Shown here in pieces: positions 35,489-46,829 of a DNA stretch of 64,000 bases. The translations under genes were made by a program, and so were the position numbers. This DNA is from Lindgomyces ingoldianus (lineage: Eukaryota; Ascomycota; Dothideomycetes; Pleosporales; Lindgomycetaceae). A model generated the notes under the pieces. The model saw nothing but the letters and a program-made list of their open reading frames with translations. It ran no database searches and was not told where the DNA came from. The DNA lies in contig NW_022985181.1 in assembly GCF_010093535.1 (NCBI RefSeq), forward strand, positions 62,001-126,000. Direction: 5' to 3'. How positions within the stretch are numbered: the first letter of the stretch is position 1; each line of letters begins with the position of its first letter.

Positions 35489-37470
35489 TCATAGAGAAGT
35501 TGGCGAATGTGTTTTGTCTTCAAACGGCCAGGCTTGGATCCATTGACTTCTCTCCTCTTCGGTTTTCGCGTAGCGATCGAGAAAGTTCTCGCGACATCGA
35601 GCCAACCGCTCCTTATACACAGGGTAGTTGTTATGATTGACCCAACCATCCCATCCCTGGTATGCGCCGACCTCGGTCAAAATCTCATGCATTAGCTCAA
35701 CACCTTCGCTCCAACTCGCCTCGAGACGTTTCTGCTGCGTCCTATCCTCGGGAGTAAAGGAAAGGGGGCACGGTATGGAAGACCTAACACATGTGGCCCA
35801 CTCGTCCTGAAGTTGAATGAGCATTCCCTTTAGGATTGGCTCTCCATCGCTGAAGATTGAGCTTGCCAATCCAGTAATTTGACCAGGCAGAGTGTCTCGA
35901 AAGTGCAGCGCATGGGCAATCTCCGGACACCGTCGGAGAATGAGGATTTCATAGAGCTTATAGAGAGACTGAGCGGCCCGGAGATTCTTCGCTTGGTGTT
36001 GTGTTTCCTCGCTCATATCATCAAAACCATCGGGTAGTATTATGGGCTCAAACCCTTCTGGTATTGGCCCTTCAAATTCGATGAGCGAAGGATGGCGTGC
36101 TTGGAGGAAGAGAGGGGAAACATTGACCGCTTGCCAGTCGATGATGTTGAGGATTCTTGTCGGCTGGGAAGGGTCAACGAAGATGTTGTCACTATGCAGA
36201 TCGGAGTGCCATAGAGTCGGCTTTGACAGGTTGGCATCAGTGGGCAGAATCTGGGTTGCGACTTTCAGATAATCCCCGAGGACTTCGACCTTTAATGCTC
36301 TGGTTGGATGGTATTGGTTGGGACCGCTGAATAGCCCTTGCTGACCAGGATAGGATGAGAACTTATCGATGCACGCTAGCTCTCGGGCGGCGCGGGAATG
36401 GACAAATTCGTTGAGTGAAGGCCCTGTCATCTAATCAGCTTGGGACGAGCATGACAGAGAGGGTAAGGGAACCTACACGGCCCTCGATTTACTTCGACAG
36501 AGCCTCTTCCTTGGTCGAAGAACGCCCTGTTAGTTGTCGGACCGACTACGAAGGTTTCTCCCTTGTCTATCGAGTTGACGGAGTCAAGAAATTGACTTGG
36601 GCTGGGGCTAGGTAGGTCCTTCGCATAATACAAGCTCCCGTGCATAGGAAGATTGGCAGAAACAAAGGCTTTCTCGTACCCAACCAAAGTCCTGATAACC
36701 TCAAGTCTTTCCTCCCAAGGCATGTCATGCCATATCTTGCCCAATTCTACCCCTCCACTGCGTTCCATTAGGATGTACTCTGCTCTAACGGGATTGTCCG
36801 TCGAGGAGCTCCAGCCATATACCCGGGGCGCCGGGATACCAAGGACGTTTCGAACCTGCAACCTAACTTCATGTCAGCAATCATCAGATGTAATGAGTCG
36901 AGGAGCCCATCCGTAGTCCATGGTGGCGGCTTCGCTAGCTGTCGTAAAGTGCGGCCGTCCAGCATTCGGGTTCGGAAGTTTGGCGATCAATTCTCGGCCA
37001 TCATCCATGGCAATCAGGAAGGCCTTGCTAAAGTTTCCTTCAGGCAGTTTCTCAACCTTGACGCAAGAACGAGCTCCGATCGCTTGCGCTGAGACTTGGA
37101 GGAGTCCCGGTAAGTCGAACTCAACGTAACGGCAAGCAAGCTGATACTTCTCATTCCAGAGCCATCGACCCGAAGTGTATTTGTAAAATTGCTCCACATC
37201 GCAGTCTCGAAGAATGCCGGCGTAGTGCGAAGTCATTGTGTACTGCCGGGAATGCGGCGGTGAGGGCGAAGTTAGTTTAGTCGACCTCGCGAACCGAGAA
37301 GAGATGAGGAGCTGTCGGCGGAACCAACTCATTTGCAAAGAGCTTAAAATCGTATTCGAGGTAGAAGCTCGATGAACAGTAGTTGAGGCAGCAAGGAGTG
37401 ACATACCAGATGCGATCGCAGTGCCAATTGCGATCGAGGCGGTAGAGCCCTGGCGGCTGATGGGGTTCAA
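35489..37470 (-). CDS. AIM9-like mitochondrial phosphotransferase-family protein
   Basis: Three exons: 37332 (or 37470) to 36913, 36855-36477 and 36423-35489, giving about 577 residues (623 from the upstream ATG); yeast Aim9 is of similar size. The APH/choline-kinase-like fold is supported by a glycine-loop region EKLPEGNFSKAF with a following Lys, the catalytic HSDLHSDN motif (HxDxxxxN, from 36208) and the metal-binding Asp of IIDWQ (36139). The start at 37332 gives an Arg/Ser-rich mitochondrial-type presequence, MSWFRRQLLISSRFARS. Intron 2 (36476-36424, 53 bases) is canonical GTAGGT..CAG and restores RGPW. Intron 1 (36912-36856, 57 bases) ends in TTGCAG but begins GGATGG instead of GTATGG. 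Retaining it brings an in-frame TGA, so the gene may be broken at this splice site. Substrate unknown; in yeast the family is tied to mitochondrial inheritance. Confidence 0.85.
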
Positions 37471-37599
37471 GGTAGTCGATGGGTTTAGTTGGGGTTGATT
37501 TTATCCAACTAGGTTTCAGCCACCCACGTCCGCAGCTATGCCTAGAGTCACTTGGCAGACAGCCAACGCGTCGTGGACACTTTGTTCCGCGTGTCAAAA

Positions 37600-39590
37600 T
37601 AATCTGATTTGCTTCAAGTCAGAGTACCCCTCAAGCGTCCTAACATGGAGGGTGTCCCAGCACGTAGGGAGAGATGTTACGTTATATTCTCTTTGCGGTT
37701 AGCGAACATAGCCAAACACTCTCGTGCTGGTCACACTAGTACAACTAGTCATGGAGTCCTCCTGCACGCGTCCTCGTTGCCCTGGCTGGAAATATTCATT
37801 AGGGAGGTTTCTTTGATGGATAGCTTAGTGCAGAGGCGATGGATGATAGCTTGCAGCTTGCCGCTACCGGCTGTTGGGGCGCGAAATCGACGCGATGAAA
37901 AAAAATTCCATTGACGCGCCGACCGCACCACAACCACATCACCTACTGCCTCCGCTTGGGCGATGCGATCATCCATCTATGGAGGTTTATATCAAGGGAA
38001 TCTAGTATACGAAAACCATCCGACGTACGACTATCTGGCTCGCAGCCAGGCCCGAAACTGGCCTTATCCAGCCAACCGACATCGTCGCGTCCTAGTCGAT
38101 CAAAAGGGATGAATCTAACTATACCCGCCGCGCCATATCTTCTCATCATCGTGGTATACGCCGTTCTTACATAAATCGGCATTAAGAAATGCTTCAAACC
38201 GAATGCCATTAATAAGCCACCTAGGGACCTGTTGAAGGAATCGGAAGCGCCAGTTTCCATGAACTACTTCCCGTCTCGGAAATGCCACTACACACGCGGC
38301 TTCTATTTAATGATATTCCACCACAGCCTTTCTTCCATGCTATATTCACAACATCTTCAGCCTCATACACTGTAGGTATAGATACATGTACACTCGATGC
38401 TGTAGTTCATTCACTTGGGGATAATCTAGTTCTAAGCTCTCTCCGTGTTCTCGTGTGTTTGGATAAGACATGTCCATCGGACCGCCTTCGACTAACCCGC
38501 GTAGGCAATCCTGGGTGCAATATTGCCAATTCGTCGCCTGGGGACTACGACTAGGCGAAGGGCTACCGGTGGTCGCATTGGTGCTCGAGACACGCGCGAG
38601 GGCGGGGTGTCCGGACCAGGCTCGTCGCTAGGTTCATGCTGATTCTCTAGTCGCCAGCAGGTTCGGGAGCTAGTTTGGACTAGTTGTAGTCAGAGCTAGA
38701 CAGGAGACGTACGAAGGAATCCAATGTGCTGAGGTGGTCGGTACTCCGATGATGGTATGTCTTGTAGAAGAAAGGTACTAGCAGATCGTCGTATACGACC
38801 TCCCAGCTATTCAATTAAGCGTCGGCCTCATCCATGATTCACTTTGATTTCCAACATACTTAACTCCTTACATCTTAACCTAAAACATAGAAATAACAGT
38901 ACGTTGCACCACATTGCGAACTTGCACGATGACTGCCACTCCAACTGATCGCGGTTCAGAAGCTGGGTGCTCTTGTTGAATCGGTAACAGCGCCACGTAA
39001 CTGTGACCAGTGCTGCGCCGCAGGCAGGCGACTAACACCAAGCTAAACAAGTCGCCGTTCCTTTGCCCTGTCTGATTTACAAGTAACGTCCCTCACTGTG
39101 CGTCGAGAAACACACCGGGACGAGAAATATGAGGGGTATTTCAACTTCAAGTAACTCAAAATCTGTGCACACGTTAATATTCATGATAACTCTCCATACA
39201 TTATATGCTGTAGCTATTTCTGGACATCTAGGACCCCTTCGATCTAAAAGTTACGTTACGCATCGTTGCTTTCTCGCCTGATTCGCAGAGAGCCTTATTC
39301 CTTAGTGGAACAGCGTTCCTTCCCTATAGCACCACTGATAAGCTCTTGTCACTCTGTAATACTTGTAGTGTTGTTATCTAAGCCTTAGAACTTTATTACA
39401 ATGCTTAAGCGTGAAGGGGGGAATAGGGGTGTCTGGAGACTTGTTTGTTTTGTGCGAGGGGGTTTTGGCGACGACGCGCGATGGACAACGCGTTCAGATT
39501 GATGCCAAGCTAATCCGGCTAGCCTAGCTAATAGGGTGCAGGTACACATACAAGAGTGCTAGACATCGAGAATGTTTGAATGGTGAGAAT
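37600..39590. other. GC-normal region without a supported gene
   Basis: The longest candidate is a 105-residue frame on minus (37943-38260) with no recognised motif. Opposing frames of similar size (37609-37914, 37911-38174) overlap it. 38560-39590 has no frame worth calling. It may contain the AIM9-like promoter on its left side and decayed genes elsewhere. Confidence 0.4.
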
Positions 39591-39876
39591 GGGTCCATAC
39601 ATGATGATGATGATGATGTCTTTATTACGCCCGGCTCTAGCCTAGAGGGCACTAGTGTGTTATTACCTAAGCCCTTCCTTAGTAATAGCTTAACTCCTTG
39701 TAGCCCTTACATGCCTCCTGCTCTGCTATCTAGCGTAGTTGTTACATATCCCCTAATTATAATTTGTAGCAAGTGTTCTTAAAGTTTTTTCTTTAAGTGT
39801 TTAAAGTCCTTTTATTAGTAAGTAAAGTAAAGCCTGCTGTTATATAGAGTTAGTATTAAGCGTTTTTTTTCTACTA

Positions 39877-41742
39877 ACGTACTTCATGGGCGAGTCGCTC
39901 ACACACCCGAGTCGCTTACTTTTGCCAAGACCCCACCCTAACAAACTCTATTATGGCCTATAACAACCCGCTCTGGCACTATATAGTACAGTACAGCCTA
40001 GAATATTATTTAGATACTACTTCTGCTTCTTGCTTACATGTTTGTGTGTTATGCCTAGTCTAATTGCACTATCTGCAGCGCCTTTAGGATAGCTTACCTA
40101 CTTTAGCTTACACCTGCTTTTTTGCCTTCTTCCTGTTACTATGCGCTTTAAACTCCTTTAGAGCTATTAAGCGCAGGCCTTCTTAAATTATTAAGGTCTT
40201 TTCTGCTTTAATTTGCTTTCTTTTATATAATTTATGTTACATAGCAGCCTTATTAGCTGCTTAAAGCTTAGTAATTTTCTGTTATACTAACACTAGCTTA
40301 TATGTAATTATTACTACCCTTTTTAAAACTTTCTTAAACACTTTAACTATAAAAGTTAGTAAACTATTTATATGCTTTTAAATTTTTATTTTTATAAGCA
40401 TTAATTATAACCTAAGTTTTAGAGTATTACTTAGAGTTTGCAACTACTAGGGCTTGTTATATATAAGTAGTAGTAGTAATAGAGTGCGCAACTTTACATT
40501 AAGGCCTATTATAACTTATTATAAGTTAAAAGGAACTAATCTAGCGCCTTAGAACCTTTATTAGATATTACTAGAAGTAATTATAGCATTATAAGCTGCT
40601 TTAAAGCATAGCAAAAACTTTATTTTTATAATATAAGTAATCTAGTTATGCATAAAGTTTTTAGCTTAGCGCTTATACACTTTTTTTAAAAGAGTAAAAT
40701 AACTTACATTAAGTAGCTATAAAAAGTGCAATAAGTAAAAAAGCATATAAATAGTAATAATCTTATTATTTTTATAGTATTACTAAAAATAAAGTAAGTT
40801 ATAGCTTTTATAGCTATTAATAACTAGCAGACAGTAGCTGCTAACAGTACACTTCTTTATATGCATGTTAAAGTGCTTTAACTAGTCTAGACTAAGCTAA
40901 TTAGTAGTCTAGCTATGCTTAGAGATTATAATAACTTAATCTTAGAGTAGATTTTCTTCTTTATACTAGTTTAAAAAGTAGTTGCTACCCTAAAAAATAA
41001 TAAAAAGTAAAATAGCCTACCCTTTAGCATTAATGCCTTAAATAGCTGTTGTTTACTCCTAGTTACCTAGCTAGACTGCTTTTAGCTGTTCTTATCTCTC
41101 TAAACCTGTAACAACTGCTCTAGTAGATATCTAGCCTATTATAAACTCTGTTTTGTTAAAGTTGTACATGTTATTATTCTAGATGCTATACTTAGCTTTA
41201 ATATTCTTTATAAAGTTAAACTAGCTTTAAATTACTATAGAATTTTTATAAAAGGCTTTTTTATAGTTATACTTGCGCTTAAACTTTACTTTAAGCTTTA
41301 AGTAACACTTAATAAATATATTAAGCTAGTTTATGCTAATATAGCCTATATTATGCTTAGCGTGTAAAGAATTAGCTATATTAGCTATAGCTGCTAGCTA
41401 GGGGGGAAATCCTTACGCATCTAGCTTAAGTATGTGCTAAATAATTACCTACTTTTTATTATTATCTAGCTTCTATAAGTTAGCTATATAATTAGCTTAG
41501 AAAGGTTGTCTAGTGTGTTAGTTACTTATTATCTTTTAAGAGACTTTATAGATAGCTGCAGCGCGTTAGTTAAAAAGTGTTATGTCTTATTTAAAAGCCT
41601 AAAGTGTAAGCTGCATCTAACATTTTTTTAACATGTTTAAGTAGTGTTATTAGAAATGCATTAGTGTAGGAAAAGTAGTGTAGTAGGGTCTTAGCAAAAG
41701 TAAGCAACTTAGGTGTGTAAGCAACTTGCCTATGAAGTACGT
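39877..41742 (-). mobile_element. Fot1/pogo-like transposon, type A (1,866 bases)
   Basis: Flanked by TA (39875-39876, 41743-41744), ACGTACTTCATGGGCGAG at the left and its inverted copy at the right. Same length and orientation as 8922-10787. The transposase reads on minus and is closed by stops. The left terminal 120 bases are almost free of RIP changes. Confidence 0.92.
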
Positions 41743-42279
41743 TATTATCTTTATAGTTCTAGGTTTCTATCTTCTTTCTTGCTTTAGGTAGCCTGTTGCT
41801 ATTACATACCTAACTGTTATCTTTACTATGTTAATATCTAGCAACTATTCTGCTAGGTCTACTAGTGCCTTTCTTTTTAAAAAAAAAAGGGGGGTTTCTT
41901 TTTCTAGTCTCTATTTACTAAAGCATTTGTATTTAAAGTGTGTCTTATCTTTAGCATTAAAAAAAAAAGTGCTAAATAGTTTCTTTTACCTAACTACATA
42001 TATATATGTTTAAGTCTGCAGCTTTTATTTAGTTTAGGTATGTGTTTAGCTGTGTTATCTTAGTTTATAATTATGCTAGTATCTTTACTTCTTGCTAGGT
42101 TAAGGCGTTATAGAGCTTTTTAGTGTGTTTTCTTAGTAAAGCTATGTCTATCTTGCGTAAGTATTTTTTTACTTCTGTTAGTAAGTCTTTTCTCTGTCCC
42201 TAGTTTCTTACTATAGTCCTAGTTACTGTTAACCTTGCTTAGTAAAAAGGTCTAGTTAGCACGCTGCTATCTGCTGTGG

Positions 42280-43080
42280 CTTTCCTTGCTGCTTCTTTAG
42301 CCTTCTTTACTAAATTGTTGCTTCCTGCTAGGCACTATACTATATGTATAGAGCACTGCTTTTCCCTTAGTGCCTAAGTTACGTTGTAGATCTATTTAAT
42401 GCTAGCTTAGCTAGACTAATTTTGCAGTTAGCGTATTGCCTGTATAGCTGCTTAACTACTAGTAAGAATAATAACCTAGTCTGCTGTCTAGCATGTTAGG
42501 AGGGAGGTCAGCGCTGCCGCCATTGCTGCCAGCTCTGCTGTGTAGGGGTTTTGCTCTGTCCTAGGTCCTAAGGTAAAGAACAAGGTAGCAGCTTAAGTAA
42601 GCGCTCCTCTCTGCGTGTTGTCTATCGCCCCTCCTATCTCTACTATACTAAGCTAGACAGATGCGCTTGTTGCAATTCTAATACTGTTACACTAGTTAAC
42701 TAGTGTTATAGCCTTTACTTAGTTTAGTTTAATTATTACTAAGATGCAATAGTTTTATAGCTGCGCACTATGCAGATTAATTATTTTTATCTAGTTAGTA
42801 TTAAGCTTTTCTAGCTATTTTGCAATTTTTTGCAGCAGTAATTAAAACTGTTAAAAGCCTGTAATATAGAATTTTAACATAGAGTTTGTTCTTAGCAGTG
42901 TGTGGACATTAATCCACATCTTAATAGCCCTTACTGTGTGGCGTTCATGCACTGTCTGTAGACTCACTTCCGCCTCTGCCACGGCCGCCGCAACTGTCCA
43001 GAAGCAGCCTGTAACAGCTTAAGCTCCTATTTTCTGTATTCTGTTCATCGCTCCCATTAAAATCGTGCCGCACGCGTGCA
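42280..43080 (-). pseudogene. LINE RT C-terminus and RNase H remnant
   Basis: Minus-strand reading from 43050 gives NRIQKIGA, then AVTGCFWTVAAAVAEAEV and MWINVHTLLRTN near 42900-42960, the linker typical of Tad1-type LINEs. After a decayed stretch comes RNase H: AELAAMAAALTSLLTC near 42500-42545, ILTSSWAAIQAI-like sequence near 42430-42480, and NNLVKKAKEAA near 42285-42320. The 5' part is GC-normal and the 3' part RIP-altered. Confidence 0.75.
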
Positions 43081-43131
43081 TCTATACACTCGATGCGTAG
43101 TCTACCACTGGTGCTACCAAGGGTCCATACA

Positions 43132-43917
43132 CTGCGTGATGAGATGGAAATCGTGGTTGGCCAAAGCGTGAAAGGGTGCTTGGCAGCGATGATAAAAGCA
43201 TGGTGAGAGGTTCAAGTCATTAGTTAGTCGCGAGTACGTTGGAGATTGTGGTGAGTTTACCTCCTTGATTTTAGGTAAGGCAAATAGAGATAATTAACAA
43301 TAACTATAGATAAGTCTAGCTCTAGTCTGATATCATGTCTAACGACAGCGGCCTTCTTGACTAGTTTTTAAGCCACTATTAAGTTTTTAGGACGCCGCCG
43401 GCAGGTTCTTAGGTAGAGCACCCTGACTGTAGAAACCGAACATTAAAACAGAGTCAAGTTAGTAGCCTCTTAGTCGGCCCACCGGTAAGTTGAAAGTCGA
43501 TAGTCGCGCAAACACACTCGAAGCCGCTCGAGGACGCGGTGGGCACTGGTTCTGGGAGAGGAGGAGAAACAAAAGCTAACGGACGGAGAAGAACCATAAT
43601 TTAATATATTTGCTATGACGGAATGGCTGCTGCTACAATTTCCAGAACTCCCACCACAATAAAGTAGATGCGCATCTTGGACGTTTCGCTTCGTAAAGCT
43701 CACGGTCTTGTGCTCCTTTCCTGATGATGTAGAACCATTGTCAACTTGTCCTGCAGAATGGTATTTGCTTCTGGTGAAAGTGTGTGCGATCACGCGGAAA
43801 AAGGAGGTGAATATTGGGCGTCAACACTATTTTATCGGTGGTTCTGGCTACAATTACCTGTGGCACACCCACCGGTAGGTTTTACTGGCAAGTTCGTTTT
43901 CCGTCGTGTTCGGGGTA
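43132..43917. other. No supported gene
   Basis: GC-normal sequence with a 107-residue minus frame (43470-43793) of unrecognised content. Nothing else seen. Confidence 0.4.
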
Positions 43918-44440
43918 TTAACCTTGAGGGATAACCCAAGTGCCTTCCTTCTCGAATCCGTCAGTGAAATATCTTTGAACTGCTTCGTCGTATGATGCTT
44001 GTAATTTGTCAAGTCTTAGCGTCCATTTCTTTGCGTTGCACAGCACTTTCCTGAACGCCTTTGTGGATAGGAACTTTACGAGCGTGTCAATTCGATCGTC
44101 CGGTAGATTGCTGAACAGGCCCTGAGCTTGACAAACGATTGTGGAAATCCTTGAAAACCCGACCTTTCTCTCGAGCAATTTGTATTTGCTGCCATCACAC
44201 GTGCCTCGTTCAGCAACCACCTTGTCCTTGAACATCGCTGATTGCCGGAAATAAGCAGCAATACTGTCATTCGTTCCACCCTGGGCAGCCTTGAATGTTT
44301 CATATCCCGATAACAGGTTCCGTTTTGCGCGACATCTAAGTAATTTGGGCGTTGGTGAGATTCCATCGACTTTCTTTACTTCAGCTCGCTGGATATCTTG
44401 AATTCTGAAGTCTTCTCTTTCTCCTATCTTTCGAATGTTG
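43918..44440 (-). CDS. Unidentified open frame, about 174 codons
   Basis: Stop-free on minus from about 44440 to the stop at 43918. An ATG at 44235 gives 105 residues, but the frame is equally protein-like upstream of it ([18 protein letters not shown], then [12 protein letters not shown]), so the true start or a splice acceptor is further up. Composition is mixed-charge, soluble and Lys/Arg-rich, with no signal peptide or membrane segment. I do not recognise it. A Ser-rich frame in another phase (44424-44640) runs straight out of the ketosynthase remnant and may be its upstream part or a chimeric joint. Confidence 0.4.
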
Positions 44441-44639
44441 GATTCATCTGAATGACATGCCGTCCAAGTTGATTGAGGTCCTTGCGTGCAGACGGCAGTC
44501 TCAGAATTATTTTACCGCAGCTTCTCTTCGGAAATTCACTGAAATCAAGCTTGTTGTTTTTCTCTGAGGAATTGTCATTAAAGTCTTCACTGCCGGACGT
44601 CGATGTCGATGGTGATGTGGAAGCAGATGCAGCTGTAAG

Positions 44640-46821
44640 AATACACAAACGACGATAAAATGGTTCAATTGAGGGATTCAGTTTTTGAAACAGCCGATTT
44701 GGCGGAATGACCGCATTCTGCAGAGCGAGAGAGGTTTTCAAGATTCCTGCAAGGCCCGCTGTGCCTTCAGCGTACCCCACGCCAGTCTTGATGCTGCCAA
44801 CAAAAAGAGGGATGTCCTCAGGGCTTCCAACGGTCCGTACAAAGTGAACCGTAACGGTCACGTGAGCAGTACAAACGTACCGAGTTTGTAAGCCGTACCG
44901 TACGTTTAATGATGCCCTAGGTACAGTACGCAGTACAGACCGTATTACCCTTTTAGGAGGTTTGTATGGCGATTTTAGAGGAGTAGGAGGGCTCTAGCAA
45001 ACAGTAGGCTTATAGGAGCGTTTAGGAGGGTTTCTAGAGCTCTAATTAGCTAAAAGTTTTGCAAGTACAACATTTTTTAATCTATCTATCTACAATCTGT
45101 TGTCTTAAAAATGCCTATTACTAACTATTTTCTATTACAAAGTTATCTATCTACGCGCCTTACTATCTTATAGGTCTTATTTAGTTAATTAGATACCTCT
45201 GTTGCAAATTTAGCACAGTCTTGCACACTGTAGAAGTTAAGAGCCCATTACACTGCGTCTCCTACCTTATCCTGCAATAGCACACTGTCTGTGGCTAAAA
45301 ATTAGTTGCAGCAGTTCCTAGAGAACTGTAATTATAATGCTAAGGTTAAGTTTATAATTAACTAAAATAATATATAGCTGTTAGACTTAAAATAGGCGTT
45401 GCCCTTAGCGTAATTAGGTTACTGTGTAAAGAACAAGATTATGTTGCGAGGCAATTGTACGCTGTTAAGGTTATAGGCTTATAGTGCAGATTTAACACTT
45501 CTAGTTAGTTATCTAATAGCTATTTAGACCTTAATCCTGTGTCTCTAGAGACTTATAATATTAGCTGTTTTAACTAGAGTACAACGTACTTTAATTAAAT
45601 TGTACTACTTGTACAGATTACGTGAGCTGTAACAGTTACAATACGTACACCTATCTCTCCTCCTCCCTACTGTGCGAACGTACTCAAAATCTCACCCGTA
45701 CAGGCCTCAAAATCGCCCAATCGTACAGTACTACGGCTCGTTGGAAGCACTGGATGTCCTCGTCGCTTCTGCTGTCGGAGAAAAAAGAACTAATTGCCTC
45801 AGCTTCGGTTGGATCGCCTGTAGGAGTTCCTGTGCCATGCGCTTCGAAATACTGCGGGTGATCACTGGGCTTACGAGTATCAAGACCTGCTCGCTGGTAA
45901 TAGGTACTAATGAGTTTGTGCTTGAGCCCTCGGGCTAGAATTTCTCCGAGCCAATTTCCGTGATTGTAAGGTAGGTTTCGGAGTTGACTTACACGGTGAT
46001 GCCTTTTGCTCGTCTGTCTTGGTTGATGTCTGTCTCTCTGATGACGCATTTAATGTGATCTCCATCCTTCTCCGCCTGCGCAACCGTTTTCAGTGCGACG
46101 GCCGCGACCCTCCCCTCCCGCATAACAGCCCCCTCCTTCCAGTTATACTAAGGATCTGAATCTTCCTTTCGCCAATGTACCCTACGGGATCTAATAAGAG
46201 ATTCGACCCTGTGGTAATTGCAAACCAAGAAGCACCTGACCGCAGCTGCTGAACTGCATAGTGAACGCTGTAGAGACTCGAGTTACGGTCGCTATCAATG
46301 CTAATAGAAGGTCCATGCCAGTCAAAGAAATAGGAAATACGATTCAATATCAGCCGTCGGGATGTTCCTGTGATGTGGTGGTTGGGGATTGCGTCCTCGT
46401 CACGACTCATCATGTTTTCGTAATCAGACACCATCATTCCCGAGTATACAGCGGTTTCAGAGCCTCGAAGACCCTCCATCAGCTAGCCACCATCCTCCAG
46501 TGCCTCGCACACGGTCTCAAGAAATAGGGGAACTTTCAAGTCAAGGCTCTTGGCTCCTAAGAGTGGAACGCTGAAAAATTGCGCATCGAATCGCCTCACG
46601 TTGTTATCGTTCGACAGCAGGTAAGCTCTGTCCACGTTTATGTGTCCATGGTATTGTCCATTCTTGTGATAGAATCCTTGGCTGTTGAACCGATTCTTAG
46701 GTATGGAGAAGAAAATGTCCTTAGGATTGACTAGGAAGTCCCACAAGCTCGAAGGTGAGTTGACATTTCCTAAGAACCGACACGCGCTCCTAACGATTGC
46801 GATAGGTTCCGTAGGCCCCAT
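44640..46821 (-). pseudogene. Polyketide synthase ketosynthase domain, inactivated
   Basis: Starts near ATG 46821 with EPIAIVRSACRF, and continues RFDAQFFSVPLLGAKSLD and LETVCEALEDGG to an in-frame TAG (46485). It resumes LRGSETAVYSG, then ILNRISYFFDWHGPSISID. The active-site segment reads DSDRNSSL where functional ketosynthases have DTACSSSL, so the catalytic Cys is absent. A frame change follows near 46130, then [16 protein letters not shown], a canonical-looking intron (GTAAGT..TTCTAG, about 45935-45992), another frame change, and [19 protein letters not shown] with the first catalytic His (about 45810-45865). A hAT element (44819-45752) then splits the gene, and the end resumes at 44818 with [20 protein letters not shown]. 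There the second His position (usually GHxEG) is Tyr. No acyltransferase or later domains follow, so only the KS remains. Confidence 0.85.
44819..45752. mobile_element. hAT-type DNA transposon, nonautonomous (934 bases)
   Basis: Terminal inverted repeats CAGGGCTTCCAACGGTCCG (left) and CAGTGCTTCCAACGAGCCG (right, inverted). They are flanked by the 8-base direct repeat GATGTCCT (44811-44818, 45753-45760), the classic hAT signature. The interior is AT-shifted with stops. It is too short for a transposase of 600 or more residues, and I could not place any part of the frame with confidence. It sits in the ketosynthase between the regions for the first and second catalytic His. Confidence 0.88.
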
Positions 46822-46829
46822 TCAAGCCC

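Larger units (their letters stand above)
39602..43120 (-). mobile_element. 5'-truncated Tad1-type LINE with target duplication
   Basis: Flanked by an 11-base direct repeat GGGTCCATACA (39591-39601 and 43121-43131). On the minus strand the element ends with AATAAAGACATCATCATCAT, a poly-A-signal-like hexamer followed by a (CAT)n tail (plus strand 39602-39619), as LINEs do. Coding remnants of the RT C-terminus and RNase H lie at 42280-43080. The element is interrupted at a TA by a Fot1-like copy (39877-41742). About 1.65 kb of LINE remains, so most of ORF1 and the RT core were never inserted or are lost. Confidence 0.82.

Noticed and set aside
37943..38260. 105-residue minus-strand frame as a gene
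   Set aside because: Overlapping frames of similar length on the other strand, no motif, no splice or promoter support.
45684..46821. Intact polyketide synthase gene
   Set aside because: In-frame stop, frame changes, missing catalytic Cys and His, and a transposon insertion show a pseudogene.
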